From Vitis vinifera (Eukaryota; Streptophyta; Magnoliopsida; Vitales; Vitaceae), in assembly GCF_030704535.1 (NCBI RefSeq), contig NC_081808.1, positions 19,466,501 to 19,530,500 of the forward strand: a stretch of DNA of 64,000 nucleotides, read 5' to 3'. The number at the start of each line of letters is the position of its first letter. The first letter of the stretch is position 1. The position numbers and the translations under genes are program-made. This document shows positions 10,801-21,854 of the stretch, piece after piece. The notes below the pieces were generated by a model. That model searched no databases and had not been told where the DNA came from. It was given only the letters and a program-made list of their open reading frames with translations.

Positions 10801-13800
10801 TATGGATAGATGTACTTTATAGCAATGAGGGTAGCCTTGAAGTTTGTGGGCTCAAAGTGGACAATATCCACCTGATGTCTGTGGTCATGAGAGGTGGTAT
10901 CATAGCCAATCATTAATTAAAAAGTGTATGGAGTCAACTGCATCTTGTGAGCTGTGGGCCAGCAAGGATGTCAAGGTTGTATGAAAGGGTGAGTTATGAC
11001 ATCCCATATCATTAAGGAGGAGAGGTTCCTAGCTTTTGTTAAGGGGTGATGCCTCTAAACTAGTTAGCATTTTAAAGTTGTAAGGACTTCCATGAAGGTG
11101 GTAGACCCAAAGCAGACAATATTTAGATCGTTGAAGCAAAATGATAACCCTTTTGATTAAAGAAAGGGAAGAGAAAGAGAACTCTTAACATGCCCTTTTA
11201 CAGTATGGTAATGAAAGAAATAAGGTTTGGACTTTATTGGTATGTAGTATAACTTCTATGGATTAACATTCTTAATGAGAACTAGATGTAGGATTTATGG
11301 TAGTGCTATAGTGGTTTTACTTGATTATTTTGAACATTTCTTTTACATTTTTTACAAATTATTTCTGACAGTGCAAATTGCAAAATTATAATTTTCTATA
11401 AACTTTGTTTATGTATCCTTTTTTTCCCTTCTGTTTCAGTTAATGTATATGTTCCCAAAGATAGAGTGACAAATCTGCACCAAGGATATGGATTTGTAGA
11501 ATTTCGAAGTGAAGAGGATGCTGATTATGTAAGTGTTGCTTTTACATTGTACCAGTTTCCATGCTCCTGTTAATTGCTTAACTGCCTGTTCAAATCATAT
11601 TTTTAATCTGTACCTGTTCACTTCCTTAAAGTTTTATATTTTTTATTTATAGGTCTTTCTTTCTTTCTTTTTTTTTTTCCCCTAATGCAGGCAATTAAGG
11701 TTCTGAATATGATTAAACTTTATGGGAAGCCAATACGTGTAAATAAGGTGTGACATTTATTTTCACTAGCTATCTCATTTGCCTTATTTCTTATGTTCTT
11801 TTTCAGACTATGAGTTATGAAGTGTAGTTATATTTGTTTGGAGCGTCCATAAATTCTTATAAAATATGTGTTTGTATGATCTTTTTCCCCTTTTTTATTG
11901 GTTCCAGGCATCTCAAGATAAAAAGAGCTTGGATGTTGGAGCAAACCTTTTTGTTGGAAACCTTGATCCTGTAAGTAGTTCAATTCCTTATTTTTATTTA
12001 TTTTTATTGGGAAGTTGTATTGTATCAAAACCTTTGTGGGTGTGAAGGACTCATGGACAGTTGTTGTATCACTAGTTTCAATTTTAAAGTTGACCCTGGA
12101 TGTTCTTTGCAGGATGTGGATGAGAAACTTCTGTATGATACTTTCAGTGCATTTGGAGTCATTGTCACAAATCCCAAGGTGACGCCTCTTTTGATTTTCC
12201 CTTTTTTGAGAATATATACACATATATTTTCTGTTATATGGAACCAGAATTGGAATCTCTCCCCATCCCCACCCTAACCTCTTGCCTCTTGAGCCAAGCC
12301 TCAGGGGTCCCCTTCCATTGACTTTTCTTTTGTTAAGATATCTGAAAGTCCAGAAATCAAATAAATAATCTTCGTGCAAGAAATTCTTAAATGCATGTTG
12401 TAGGTTTAAAACCATTGTTATTCAGCTTATTAGCTTATGGTGTATGTTAGCATAGACAATTACACCAAGGATCTGTATTTGTTCATAAATGCTCCTCACA
12501 GATGAGAAATATCTGGAGATAACTTGATTTCTTTTTCTTTGGCCACTGTTTGTCACTGTCATCTATAATGATAGTAATTGATAAATCAACAATGTCAGTG
12601 ACATGGCAATTTTATGGGTAAGGATCAAAAGAGGGTGGCCCCTCTTTGCTTGTTTGCTACATATGGAAGAATGCAATAGGAGAATCCTGGATGGCTTGGA
12701 GCAAATAAATTAGCAATGAAGGACTGTGTTTCCTCAGATCTCTATTTGCTTGGGTTAGGGGTTTTGTAGCTCATGTTGTGTAGCTTTATGCATGTCATCC
12801 AAATTCGTCTGTGGTTGAGCCAGAAAGGAATAACTGTTGCTCATGGTGTGGCTTCACCAGTGTTCTGTTCAAATTTCTATTTGATTTATCTAGCCAGTAG
12901 GGAGTAATTGTCACTCATGATGTGACTTCAGAAGTGTGCCATGCAAGCTTCTATATGGTTCATCTAGCCAGAAAGGAATTACCAGAATCAATGAGTTTAT
13001 AAATGGTTGGTAAGAATCCACTAGGGAGATGGTGCATCTTTCATTCCATGTCAGTTGCCTTTGCTCATATAAGCATTTCTCTGCCTCTTATCTATCTAAA
13101 TTGGAGGATAATTGCTCCCTGCTCTCCTTAGGTTTCTGCTTGCAATCTGCTTCCTTGTGACTCCATAAAAAGTTACTTGTGATGCTGGTCCCATGGCTAT
13201 CCTAGGTGAACTTGGTGACCATAGGTATGGGGAATCATGAAAATAATAACACTTCCCTTTAAAGCTTTTCACTATGATAAGGCTAATAGGGTGGAATTTC
13301 CATGTAGTGAGTTTGAGGGCAGTGACAAAATTGGGAATCCTTGACAGAGGCAATGGACATTTCCAGAGTAATGTGTTTGGACTTATGATCTACGAATCTA
13401 GATGTTGGACTTATTAGATAAGAATTGCAGTTAGATTTTGGACAAAATTTATGTGCTGTATTAGTCTTTCTATATGCTGCAGATTCTTTGTTGGTCTTGT
13501 TTTGATCATTTCCTGGAGTAATTAAAGCCTCTTTTGTATACAGTGTACTCTCTGCTCTGAGTTTCCTAAAATTTGTTTGTATTAAGGAAAAAAATTGACA
13601 TACTTGAAGATTTTGTTGTTGGATCCTTCTCTCATGCATCTTGCAATTCTCTTTTGTTTCTCCTTTTTTTTTCCTTAGTTTGTTATATTATAATACATTG
13701 TCATGCATGTTACTGCTTTTAGGAAATAGCACACACAACACATGTGCAGGAATTATTGTTGAGAAGAGTTAAGAAATGTGTGGAGTTGAATGTGAAGTTT

Positions 13801-16800
13801 GTAAAAGTGTGCATGTAATATTGTTGAGAGAAACTAAGAAATGTGCGGGAGTTGAGTAATAAAGGTTGTAAGAGTTGTGTGGAAGAGATTCTCATCTTTT
13901 TATTTGGATTTAGAAAATCTCAGTGGATAGAACGTTTATTTAGATTTCTCTTAATTAATATTAAATTACATGAGAATGATATCTTTCATATGTCAATTAG
14001 GGAAAATGGATTTCAGAGGCAGGAGGAGAGACTAAATAGGACAAACACTTTCTCTGTGATACAGATTTGAAACTGCTAACCTTTTGATGGCCATGACTTT
14101 TGCAATATGGATCTCTTGTATCCTAGAGTTTTATACCCCGCTTTAGAAGGTGGCTCCTTCATTATCCATGTAGATGAGATAGTACAACAGTTGTTTTGTG
14201 CTTCATACTGGGATGCATTAGGAGCTCAGGACTCGATAGGATGGAGAGATTATGGGGTGTCTATGAATGCTCCATTGGATAATTCTTCCATTGTGTATTT
14301 ATAGTGAGTTGTGGGTCAGATACTGTCCAAACTTGTGTTTGCTGCATATCTGGGCTAAAGATAAAATCAAAGTGCTTGTGTAAATTGTCACTTGGGTTGA
14401 CTTGAATTTGAAAATCTTTATATATAAACCATTTAAGAAGTTAAATTTGATTTTGTTTGACAGTAAAAAATCCTGAAACTACTTAAATGCATTCTTTCAT
14501 GACCATATTTTCTATACCATTTAGCATGGTCACATTAACATTCAATTGATCATATGGTTCGGAACGTTTATATGCCTTAATTTTGATTCCAGAGGATTGG
14601 GATGTAACTGTGTAAATAACCCATTTAATGGTGGGCTCTGGTCTCATCCTTGCACATCTCATGCATCACAAAAATTGTGGGCTTAATGAAATGTATTAAA
14701 AATGCACAGGGACAATTTCATTTGTGTTCTGTGCTGACTAAAATGATGATGCTTCTTTGCAATTGAATATGACGTTTGGCACTTCTCCTTGTCAGATAAT
14801 GAGAGATCCTGATACAGGAAATTCTCGTGGTTTTGGTTTCGTTAGCTATGACTCTTTTGAGGCATCTGATGCAGCTATTGAGGTATATATCTCTTGATGA
14901 TATTTTCATATCATTTAGGTGGTTTTAACTTTCTGCTTAAGCTATGAGAAACACAATTCAGTATTTGGATTAATGATTGGCTTTCTAATTCAGTCCTGTT
15001 GTATTATGATAAAGGTTTAAACAATCTACACTCAACTTGTATTTAGAAGCTAGATAACAAGTCAGCTTAGGTATTGTTTTCACACACAAATTTTCCTTTT
15101 TAATAGACAAATAAAGATGATATAATAGGCATCTAACAAAAGGGTGCACAGTCCACAAGTGCACAGGATCTGCTACCCCAAGACCAAGAGAACAAAAAGT
15201 TAATGCAGGCTCTTTTCAGAGTCTTTCCAGGTTTTGAGAAACCCTTAAAACATCTTCATTTTTGGTCTCTCCAATTATGCTGAGACAAATGAAGAAGAAT
15301 CTCCTTTCAGCTCTCTCCAAGAAACTTTCCATGCCAGGCCCAAAGCAACCACATTATTGTTCTTTTCAAAAACCTATTGATCCCCATGGCATTTTGTGAT
15401 TCTTCTTCTTCTTCATGATTTTGATAGTCCAGGTTTGTAATTACATTAGACAAGATTTCAGAAAGCCTCTTAAATTATTTGTACTCTTTTTATCTCAGTA
15501 ATCTTCTTCTCCTTGAGGGGTTTGTAGTCCAGGTGGTTTCGTAGTCCTGGTGTTAATTGCATTGTTCAAGATTTCAGAAAGCCTCTTAAATTAGTTTTGC
15601 TCTTTTTTTCACATTATGGCATCAAGTCACTCACCCATATGACTTGATCCATCTTTTATTCTGATTGAATTGGAGTTAGATTTAGGTGTTGATGACCTTC
15701 CATATTTGCAGGCAATGAATGGTCAGTATCTCTGCAACCGGCAGATAACTGTGTCCTATGCATACAAGAAAGACACTAAAGGGGAGCGGCATGGTACCCC
15801 AGCAGGTAAGGTTTTCTCCATCATCAAGCTGCTACTTTCTTTCATTGAAGAAAAATGTGAAGGGTTTTGTTAATAAAAAGTAGACAGGAGAGGCCGCCTC
15901 AAAGGTGATGCTCACTGAAAAGAGAAAGAAATGGCATACAAACCCAAACTAGACAGACGACTCTAATCAAGTAGGATAATAGTGCCTTTGCAGTTTTTTG
16001 AGTGCAAGCTATCCCTGTGGTTGAGAAATCCGTTACCTGGTTAGCTGCTCTCTGAACCCTAGAAATCTGGCTTTTCTGATACCAAGGGTCTGACCATTGA
16101 AAAAATGATATTATTAAAAAAAAAAACAAAAAAACCAGAAGAAGTCACTGAAAAGGAGCAGAAATATGGAACCCAATGAAAATTCAAAACCGCCAATTTC
16201 TCCAACTTAGTTAGAATACAATAGTACTGCCACACATCCTTCAAAAACTGCCATCCCCTGACCAGAGTTGACATCTGCCCCTGCTGCTTTTAGTTATTAT
16301 TATTTTTTGAGTCAAATATTTTAGAGAACATTTGCTTATTTGCTGCTCGACCATGCAGAAAGGGTTTTGGCTGCAAGCAATCCAAGTGCTCCAAAGAGCA
16401 GGCCCCACACCTTGTTTGCGAGTGGACCTCCTACACTTCCCAATGTTCCTCAGGCCAATGGTAACATGGGTGCTCCAATGCCGCCACGTCCCTTTGCAAA
16501 TGGTGTTGTTCCTCCGGTCCCAATTCCCGCAATGCGCCCCCCACCCCCACAAAGTGGAGCCTTCCCACCCATGCAGCTAGCTGGACCACCATCTTGGCAA
16601 GGGCAGCCTCAGCAACCGGGTCAACCAATGCAACCACCTATGATGCCTCCGCCCCCACTTCAGCAGTTCAGGCCGCCTCCCCCGAGCATGCCACCACCCC
16701 CTCAACAGGTAATGCAAGCTCTCTCAAGACCTCCTCCACCACCAGCATTAATGGGGGGCCCTCCCCCTGTTTGGCGGCCACCCCCACCCCCTCAGCAACT

Positions 16801-16870
16801 GGCTGGGAGGCCCCCTACTATGCTTCAGATGTCAATGCCGCCACCTCCACCACCTCCTGCAGCAGGTTGA
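7814..16870 (+). CDS. SF3B4: Splicing factor 3B subunit 4 (SF3b49/SAP49)
   Basis: Subunit of the SF3b complex of U2 snRNP; it contacts pre-mRNA next to the branch site. Nine exons join in frame: 7814-7918, 10002-10050, 11440-11528, 11691-11747, 11908-11970, 12113-12178, 14796-14882, 15712-15805, 16359-16870, giving 373 residues. RRM1 shows TAYVGNL and [10 protein letters not shown]2 shows LFVGNL and RGFGFVSY. After residue ~203 the protein is Pro/Gly/Gln-rich with many PPPP runs and ends [10 protein letters not shown], as usual for SF3B4. The start ATG is at 7814 after a purine-rich leader. Introns 1, 2 and 6 are 2.1, 1.4 and 2.6 kb and hold repeats, while introns 3-5 are about 150 bases. The recalled Arabidopsis counterpart is At2g18510, an embryo-essential gene. 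Confidence 0.96.
8651..9290. repeat. Two copies of a MITE in inverted orientation (intron 1 of SF3B4)
   Basis: 8651-8920 reads ATGTTTGGTTCC and then an AG-rich arm, followed by AAACTCATTTTACTTATTT and TATTTGATTTTC. The reverse complement of 8922-9240 gives the same blocks in the same order, ending with the same terminal ATGTTTGGTTCCCG. So two related elements lie head to head and would fold into a long imperfect hairpin of about 270-base arms. A third terminal piece (ACCAAACAT) lies at 9278-9285. The same family supplies the AT-rich half of the tandem units at 36-39.6 kb. The terminus resembles hAT-type MITEs, but I could not fix a target-site duplication. Confidence 0.7.
10741..11138 (+). 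mobile_element. TRIM (miniature LTR retrotransposon) in intron 2 of SF3B4
   Basis: Two similar ~145-base terminal repeats lie at 10741-10887 and 10997-11138; both begin TGA(T/C)(G/A)TCCCA and share GGAGGAGAGGTTC, a GGGGT segment and CAAAG(T/C)(G/A)GACAATAT. Seven bases after the first repeat is TGGTATCATAGCC (10895-10907), one mismatch from the usual primer-binding site complementary to initiator tRNA-Met. The interior is only ~110 bases and non-coding, so this is a TRIM. Divergence between the repeats shows it is old. Oddly, ~36 bases containing CTTTTGATTAAAGAAAGG are present outside both ends (10700-10735 and 11139-11174), far longer than an LTR-element target duplication. Confidence 0.75.
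12819..12983 (+). repeat. 74-base tandem repeat, 2.2 copies (intron 6 of SF3B4)
   Basis: Units start with GCCAG(A/T)A(A/G)GGA at 12819, 12893 and 12967 (last copy partial) and share CTCATG(G/A)TGTG(G/A)CTTCA and TTCTAT. Unit length is 74 bases with moderate divergence. No coding potential was seen. Confidence 0.7.
15095..15400 (-). mobile_element. Probable 3' fragment of a LINE (intron 7 of SF3B4)
   Basis: A T-rich start (reverse complement of an A-rich tail) is followed by ACAAATAAAGATGATATAAT and a purine/C-rich stretch of the kind seen at the 3' ends of the LINE relics at 50-56 kb and 62.5 kb. No reverse transcriptase sequence remains. The call is by resemblance only. Confidence 0.35.
15427..15607 (+). 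repeat. Direct duplication just before exon 8 of SF3B4
   Basis: 15427-15491 and 15543-15607 share CAAGATTTCAGAAAGCCTCT and flanking bases, with spacing of 116 bases. Both copies end in a T-rich stretch (CTCTTTTT). The second copy ends about 100 bases before the exon 8 acceptor at 15711, so the duplication may have copied polypyrimidine or branch-point sequence. Confidence 0.65.
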
Positions 16871-19800
16871 AGAGAAGTTGAAAACCCGATAAATGTTGCA
16901 AAAGTAGTTATTTTGTCAAATGCTTCTATCTAAGACTATGTCTTACCTACTTAGGATTATATAGAAATCGCGGTAGGGACAATCTTTGATCCCTAGTATT
17001 GACAACCATCTAAAGGTGATGGGAGAGGAAAATCTGTGATTTTGATAAAACTGGAGATGATTCAGTAAAAGGAAGTCATGAGAATGTTCTGTTACTGCGG
17101 CCCAACCAGTAGCTTTAATTACCTGAGTTTTGAATTTTGGATTTCATACCACGTGTGGTCCATTCCATCAGTGTGGTGTGAGGGTTTGAGAAGGGCTTTC
17201 TTTATTCTGATTAAATCTCATTTCCTTGTATGGAACTTGGAAGGTCTATGTGTTCGTTTCATTCATCCATTTATGCCCTAATTGTTTATTTTCATATTTG
17301 ACACATTGAGAATGGTTCTAACTATTGTTTTTAAATTCTTATTTTTGGAAAGTGTTTCTAAAAACATCGCCAAAAGTTGTTTTTAAAAACAAATAATTGA
17401 ATGGCTAAAATGTGAGAATCAGGTAATTGGAGACTTCATTCATGAAAGAAGTCAAGGCATCTATAGTGTGGGATTCAAGGGCTTGACTACGTTGTTTCAT
17501 GATTTTGCACTGAGCCACTGAAATCAAGCATTTTCAATTTCCTTTCAAGACTCATCAACAGGAAAGAGCGGGTGTATTGTTTTAGAAATTATCGATCCAT
17601 CTCGGGCGGGTCCAAAAATTTTGGGCTAAAGTCTACCCAGCCTGCATATAAGATCAGCCCGAACCCAATCTCCATCTCTTTTGGATGGGCTTGGGTTAAT
17701 TTTTCAAACCCAAAACTGAAAGTTTTGTCTTGGTTGTGAAGTCAAGCTAGATAGATATTTTTAGATTGCCTTACATAGTATTTTTATTCCAAGTGTTTTT
17801 TAATATATATATTTTTTTTCGAAGCGTTTTTGAGTTAATCACTATCATGTATTTATACAAAAGGTATTATAAATTATTTTTTAAACTTTTTAAAAATATT
17901 TTTTAAATTTTATTAAATACTTATTTTTTTTCAAAAACCTTTTTTTTTATATTAGAAGTACTTTTTAAAAGCAATGTCCAAATATACTCTAAATGTGCGC
18001 CTAAATACACTTAATATTTAAAAATAAAATAAAAATTTTATATAGAATTAGAACATATTGTATAAAAAAATGTCTTATATATTTAAAAATCACTTTAAAA
18101 AAATTTAAAATTTCAGGTAATAAATTTTTTTAATATTCAATATTTTTTTTTAAATGTAAGATCATTACTTTTCCAACCTAAGCCTTTTAAGAATTCATGA
18201 ATCTTAAAAAAAAAATGTTTTAAAAATAAAAAATAGAAAACAGAAAATATATCTAAATGGACACTATGGTTGCCATTGATTTAAAAAACGTTTTTTAGTT
18301 GTCACTTTTTAATAATAGTTTTCACTATGTTTTTCCCCGAAAATACGTTGGTTAGAGCAAGGAAAGATGTTTTAGAAAAATGAAAATTGAAAAACTTACT
18401 ACCAATTGGTTTTTACATGAAAAATAACTTATAAGGTCGGTTTAAGTGTAATGTATCACTTGAATGAAAATATTTAAGCGTAATCTATCACTTAAGATCT
18501 GTCAAATATGGAATATCATTTAAAGAGTTTAGAGTGAGACATCTTCTAAGGAAAATTGTAATACCCATTGAATTGGGTTAATCACTTGAAGACTTGTGTT
18601 AAAAACCTTATTAGTGAAATTCTCACTCCATTTGAGCATAGAGAGAGTGTATGTAGGTGAGGTTGTGTTTTTCTATTTTAATGAGAACCATTTTATTTTC
18701 ACCTCATGAGTACCTTGACTTTTGTTTTTTCGGAAAAAAAAACAAAAGAAAATTCAAGAAAAATGATAAAATTGAGAAATAAATTTTTTTTGGAAAAGTT
18801 TTTGGGCTAACATAATAAAATAAATTGTATGGTGACACTTAGTAATTTTATTCATCCAATCCAAATTATGTGGTTCATTTATTATTATTGGTTTTACAGA
18901 CATTCATCTTATATATATATTTATACTTTTCTGCTATTACTTGGTATTTACACCATATGTTAATTAATGGATTTATCGTTAAAATAACCTCAATTTTTTT
19001 TAGAGGGATGATAAGGTTTATTCTCATGTCTTTTAAATAGATGACTTGATTCTAAATTATTTATAATATGTAAACTTACTTTATTCCTATATGAGCATTT
19101 TTCATGGTTTTTATTTTTTAATTTTAAAAATAAATAAAATAATTAATGAATTTAAAAAAATTTCATCAAATTCGAGTCTCAACATTGAATGGAAACTTAA
19201 GTAAATACATGCAGGTCCACAATATACAACATATATTTTTATCCTTGAAAACTAGATCCATGGATCATAAATGTATTGGTGACACCACTTGCATGGCTTC
19301 ATTCTAATATTGAATCGGAAATGCATGCAATGTTCCAATATGTTTGACCGGGCCATGCACTTTTCAAGCATAAGACAATCAAATGAAAATTATGAATAAA
19401 TATTTTGTAAATAAATAATCAAAATCAACGAGTCACTCAAAGTCAAAGTTAACAAACGTTAGATGAATATGTCGTTAGTTGATTCAATAAATACGTTAAA
19501 AATTAAACAGCCGTCAACTTGAAGACACTCAAAACGTTGTCCTTCGCTGCAAGCCCTTTCTTGTTGCCGTACGACGTATAAAACGACCACGTTTTATTTG
19601 TTGTCTACATAGGCAGAAACGGAGAAAACTATAACACTGAATGCTGAGGCAAAACTGGAAAGGGCAGGTGTTTGGTGGCCTAGAGAGGAAGACTACGACC
19701 CCCATTTGACGGCACGTTGGGAACCGAGAAAAATATCAAACGATGTCGTTTTCAGGGTATGATATTTTGTATCAGAGAAGAGAACAAACATGAACTTAGT

Positions 19801-21467
19801 AGACATATTTTAAAATTGTAAGTCTTTTTTTAGTTTAAAATAGATAATATTTATATAATTAAGAATAGATTTGATGGATGTCTCTCTTCTACTAAATTGT
19901 CCTCAAACGAATAACTTTTGATCTTATTTTTGTCAAATGCAAGGATTTGCCTCTGGGTCTGACTATAAATTTTCAATTTCAATTTGGATTTTGGTCAAAT
20001 CGGGGCCCAACCAAGGAGCTAGCCTCGTGGCCTAACTGATTTTGGGTGCCCAACACTTCACCACACATTAATGCCTTGCCTAGTATTTTATAGCCTTAGC
20101 AAATTTTAGAGGCTGTGCAGCTTCAACAATTCATCATATTATTCTTAAATTACATGTAAATTGAGCAAAAACTGTTTGGTCTTTTCAAGGGGGCTTAAAA
20201 TATCACTGATAAAATCTATGCTCATTCAGAAAAAACAAAACATATTCATACCACACGGTGCTGTTGACATGATAAGTTTGTCACTTAAAAAATCTAGCTG
20301 CCAATATAGAACCATATCTATTCTAGACATTGCATGGATTTTAGTTACACTCTGTTTCTTGTTTGACTGTCATTTGGTGGGTTTGGCAGTCTAATCTTCT
20401 TGCCCATTATTGGATGTTTCTGCATACATGCTTTGGCCACCAAAAGAAAAGATTTGGGAGGAAACCATTATCACAGCATTGCCAATCACCACCAATAGCC
20501 TACCCAATCGGTGATGGGTGTGTCGAGGGAACTTGATCACATTTATGGTATCAACCATCTTCTTGTGTCTTTTTTTTTTGTCATGGGTACACTACAATCC
20601 TTCACATGAAAATAACGTACTTCTACATAGTTGGCAGTGTCATGAAAATGGAAAAGGGAAAGGATTCTACATCCTCTGCACAGACTCTAAGAAATAACAG
20701 CACAATGGGAATTGGTTTAACATACACAGCTTCTAGTTTCATACAAATTTGACTTTATCACAAGTGTTGTTGGTTATGTGTCTATTGGAACTGTAATTCT
20801 TTGGTTCTTCTCCTTGCTCTTTTCGGGTCTTTCGTCAACCCTTAATAGTTAAGAGACTGATCATGAAAATGTTGCCCCAGTAATTAGAGCATAATTGATA
20901 TGAAATGGAAACATACTTTTTCGGACTAAAGAAAAACTCGTACCAAAGTTATAATGCATCTGTTGATAGGGTATAGAATATTATTTGATAATTGATCAGA
21001 GACGACAGGGGAGAAAATTGTATGTGCTAGGAGGGGCTATTGAGGATTGATTTGTTCAGAGGTTAAAAGCACAAGACCAATATGAAAAATACCAAACATG
21101 ATGGGAGTGGGGACTATGAAAAAGAGGCGTTTGTGTGTTATTTATCAGAAGATATTTATAAGAGGAGGAATTAATGGCTCCATTCCTGTCTCAGAAGCCA
21201 GCATCAAGGTATTCTATTTTCAGTTCATCTTCTTTCTGGCACTAAATGGTGCAAACAAATTTAGAACTATAAGTCTACATTAAGAAATGAGTGTCCAAAG
21301 ATGCATTTTCAATTTATGGAGACCAAAACAAGAGTCCAAAAGTTGGCAAAGACGTGGCAGATACTTATAGGAGGTGGGCAGAAAAAAAAAAAAGATAGTT
21401 CTCTAAGGATGAGATGGTTTATCTTTTTTGAAAAATCCTTGGAATTTTGGAATCCATCTCTTGTGCT
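16871..21467. other. Intergenic between SF3B4 and YUCCA; AT-rich, LTR-like relic
   Basis: 16871-17290 is probably the SF3B4 3' UTR. 17300-18330 is AT-rich dispersed repeat with many TTTTTAAAAAC-type runs. 18340-18720 contains CCAATTGGTTTTTACATGA and ATAGAGAGAGTG followed by TGTAGGTGAGGTTGTG, which resembles the 3' part of a decayed Copia-type LTR. At 19581 and 19738 lie AAACGACCACGTTT and AAACGATGTCGTTT, near-palindromes of a kind found in plant promoters; no gene was found beside them. 20400-21460 is non-coding as far as I can see and should include the YUCCA promoter. Confidence 0.4.
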
Positions 21468-21474
21468 TATAAAT
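21468..21474 (+). promoter_or_regulatory. Probable TATA box of the YUCCA gene
   Basis: TATAAAT in a C/T-rich setting. It would start transcription near 21500 and give a leader of about 350 bases to the ATG at 21855, or about 145 bases to the in-frame ATG at 21645. Confidence 0.45.
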
Positions 21475-21854
21475 CTATGTTTTCCCTGAAAACATAAGCC
21501 TTACACCGTTGTCCTCTCAGGAACTCCCACAGTCCTACTCTTTTTCAAATTTCCTAAATTTCCTCCAAAAGATCTTTGCGACTTTTTCTTCATATTAATG
21601 AACACTTTTCACCTCTTTTATGTCCAGTCTTGTCTAAGTTCGTGATGAGCGTATCTTCCTCAGTGTGGTTGCCCTACAAGTTCTTATTTACCTTCTTATA
21701 CTTGAGCTTCTGGTTTTGTCCTCAGTCAACACTTCAATTGTCTGTTTCTACCCTGTTTTTATTTTTCTGCACATACTCTTTCTTACCTCACTTGAATGAA
21801 CTGAACCGATCCCCACAAAATCAAATTCCAAATTATTCTCAATGGGATGAAGCC

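Noticed and set aside
21576-21644. Longest upstream extension of the YUCCA frame
   Set aside because: The frame begins at TTG, not ATG; the first in-frame ATG is at 21645.
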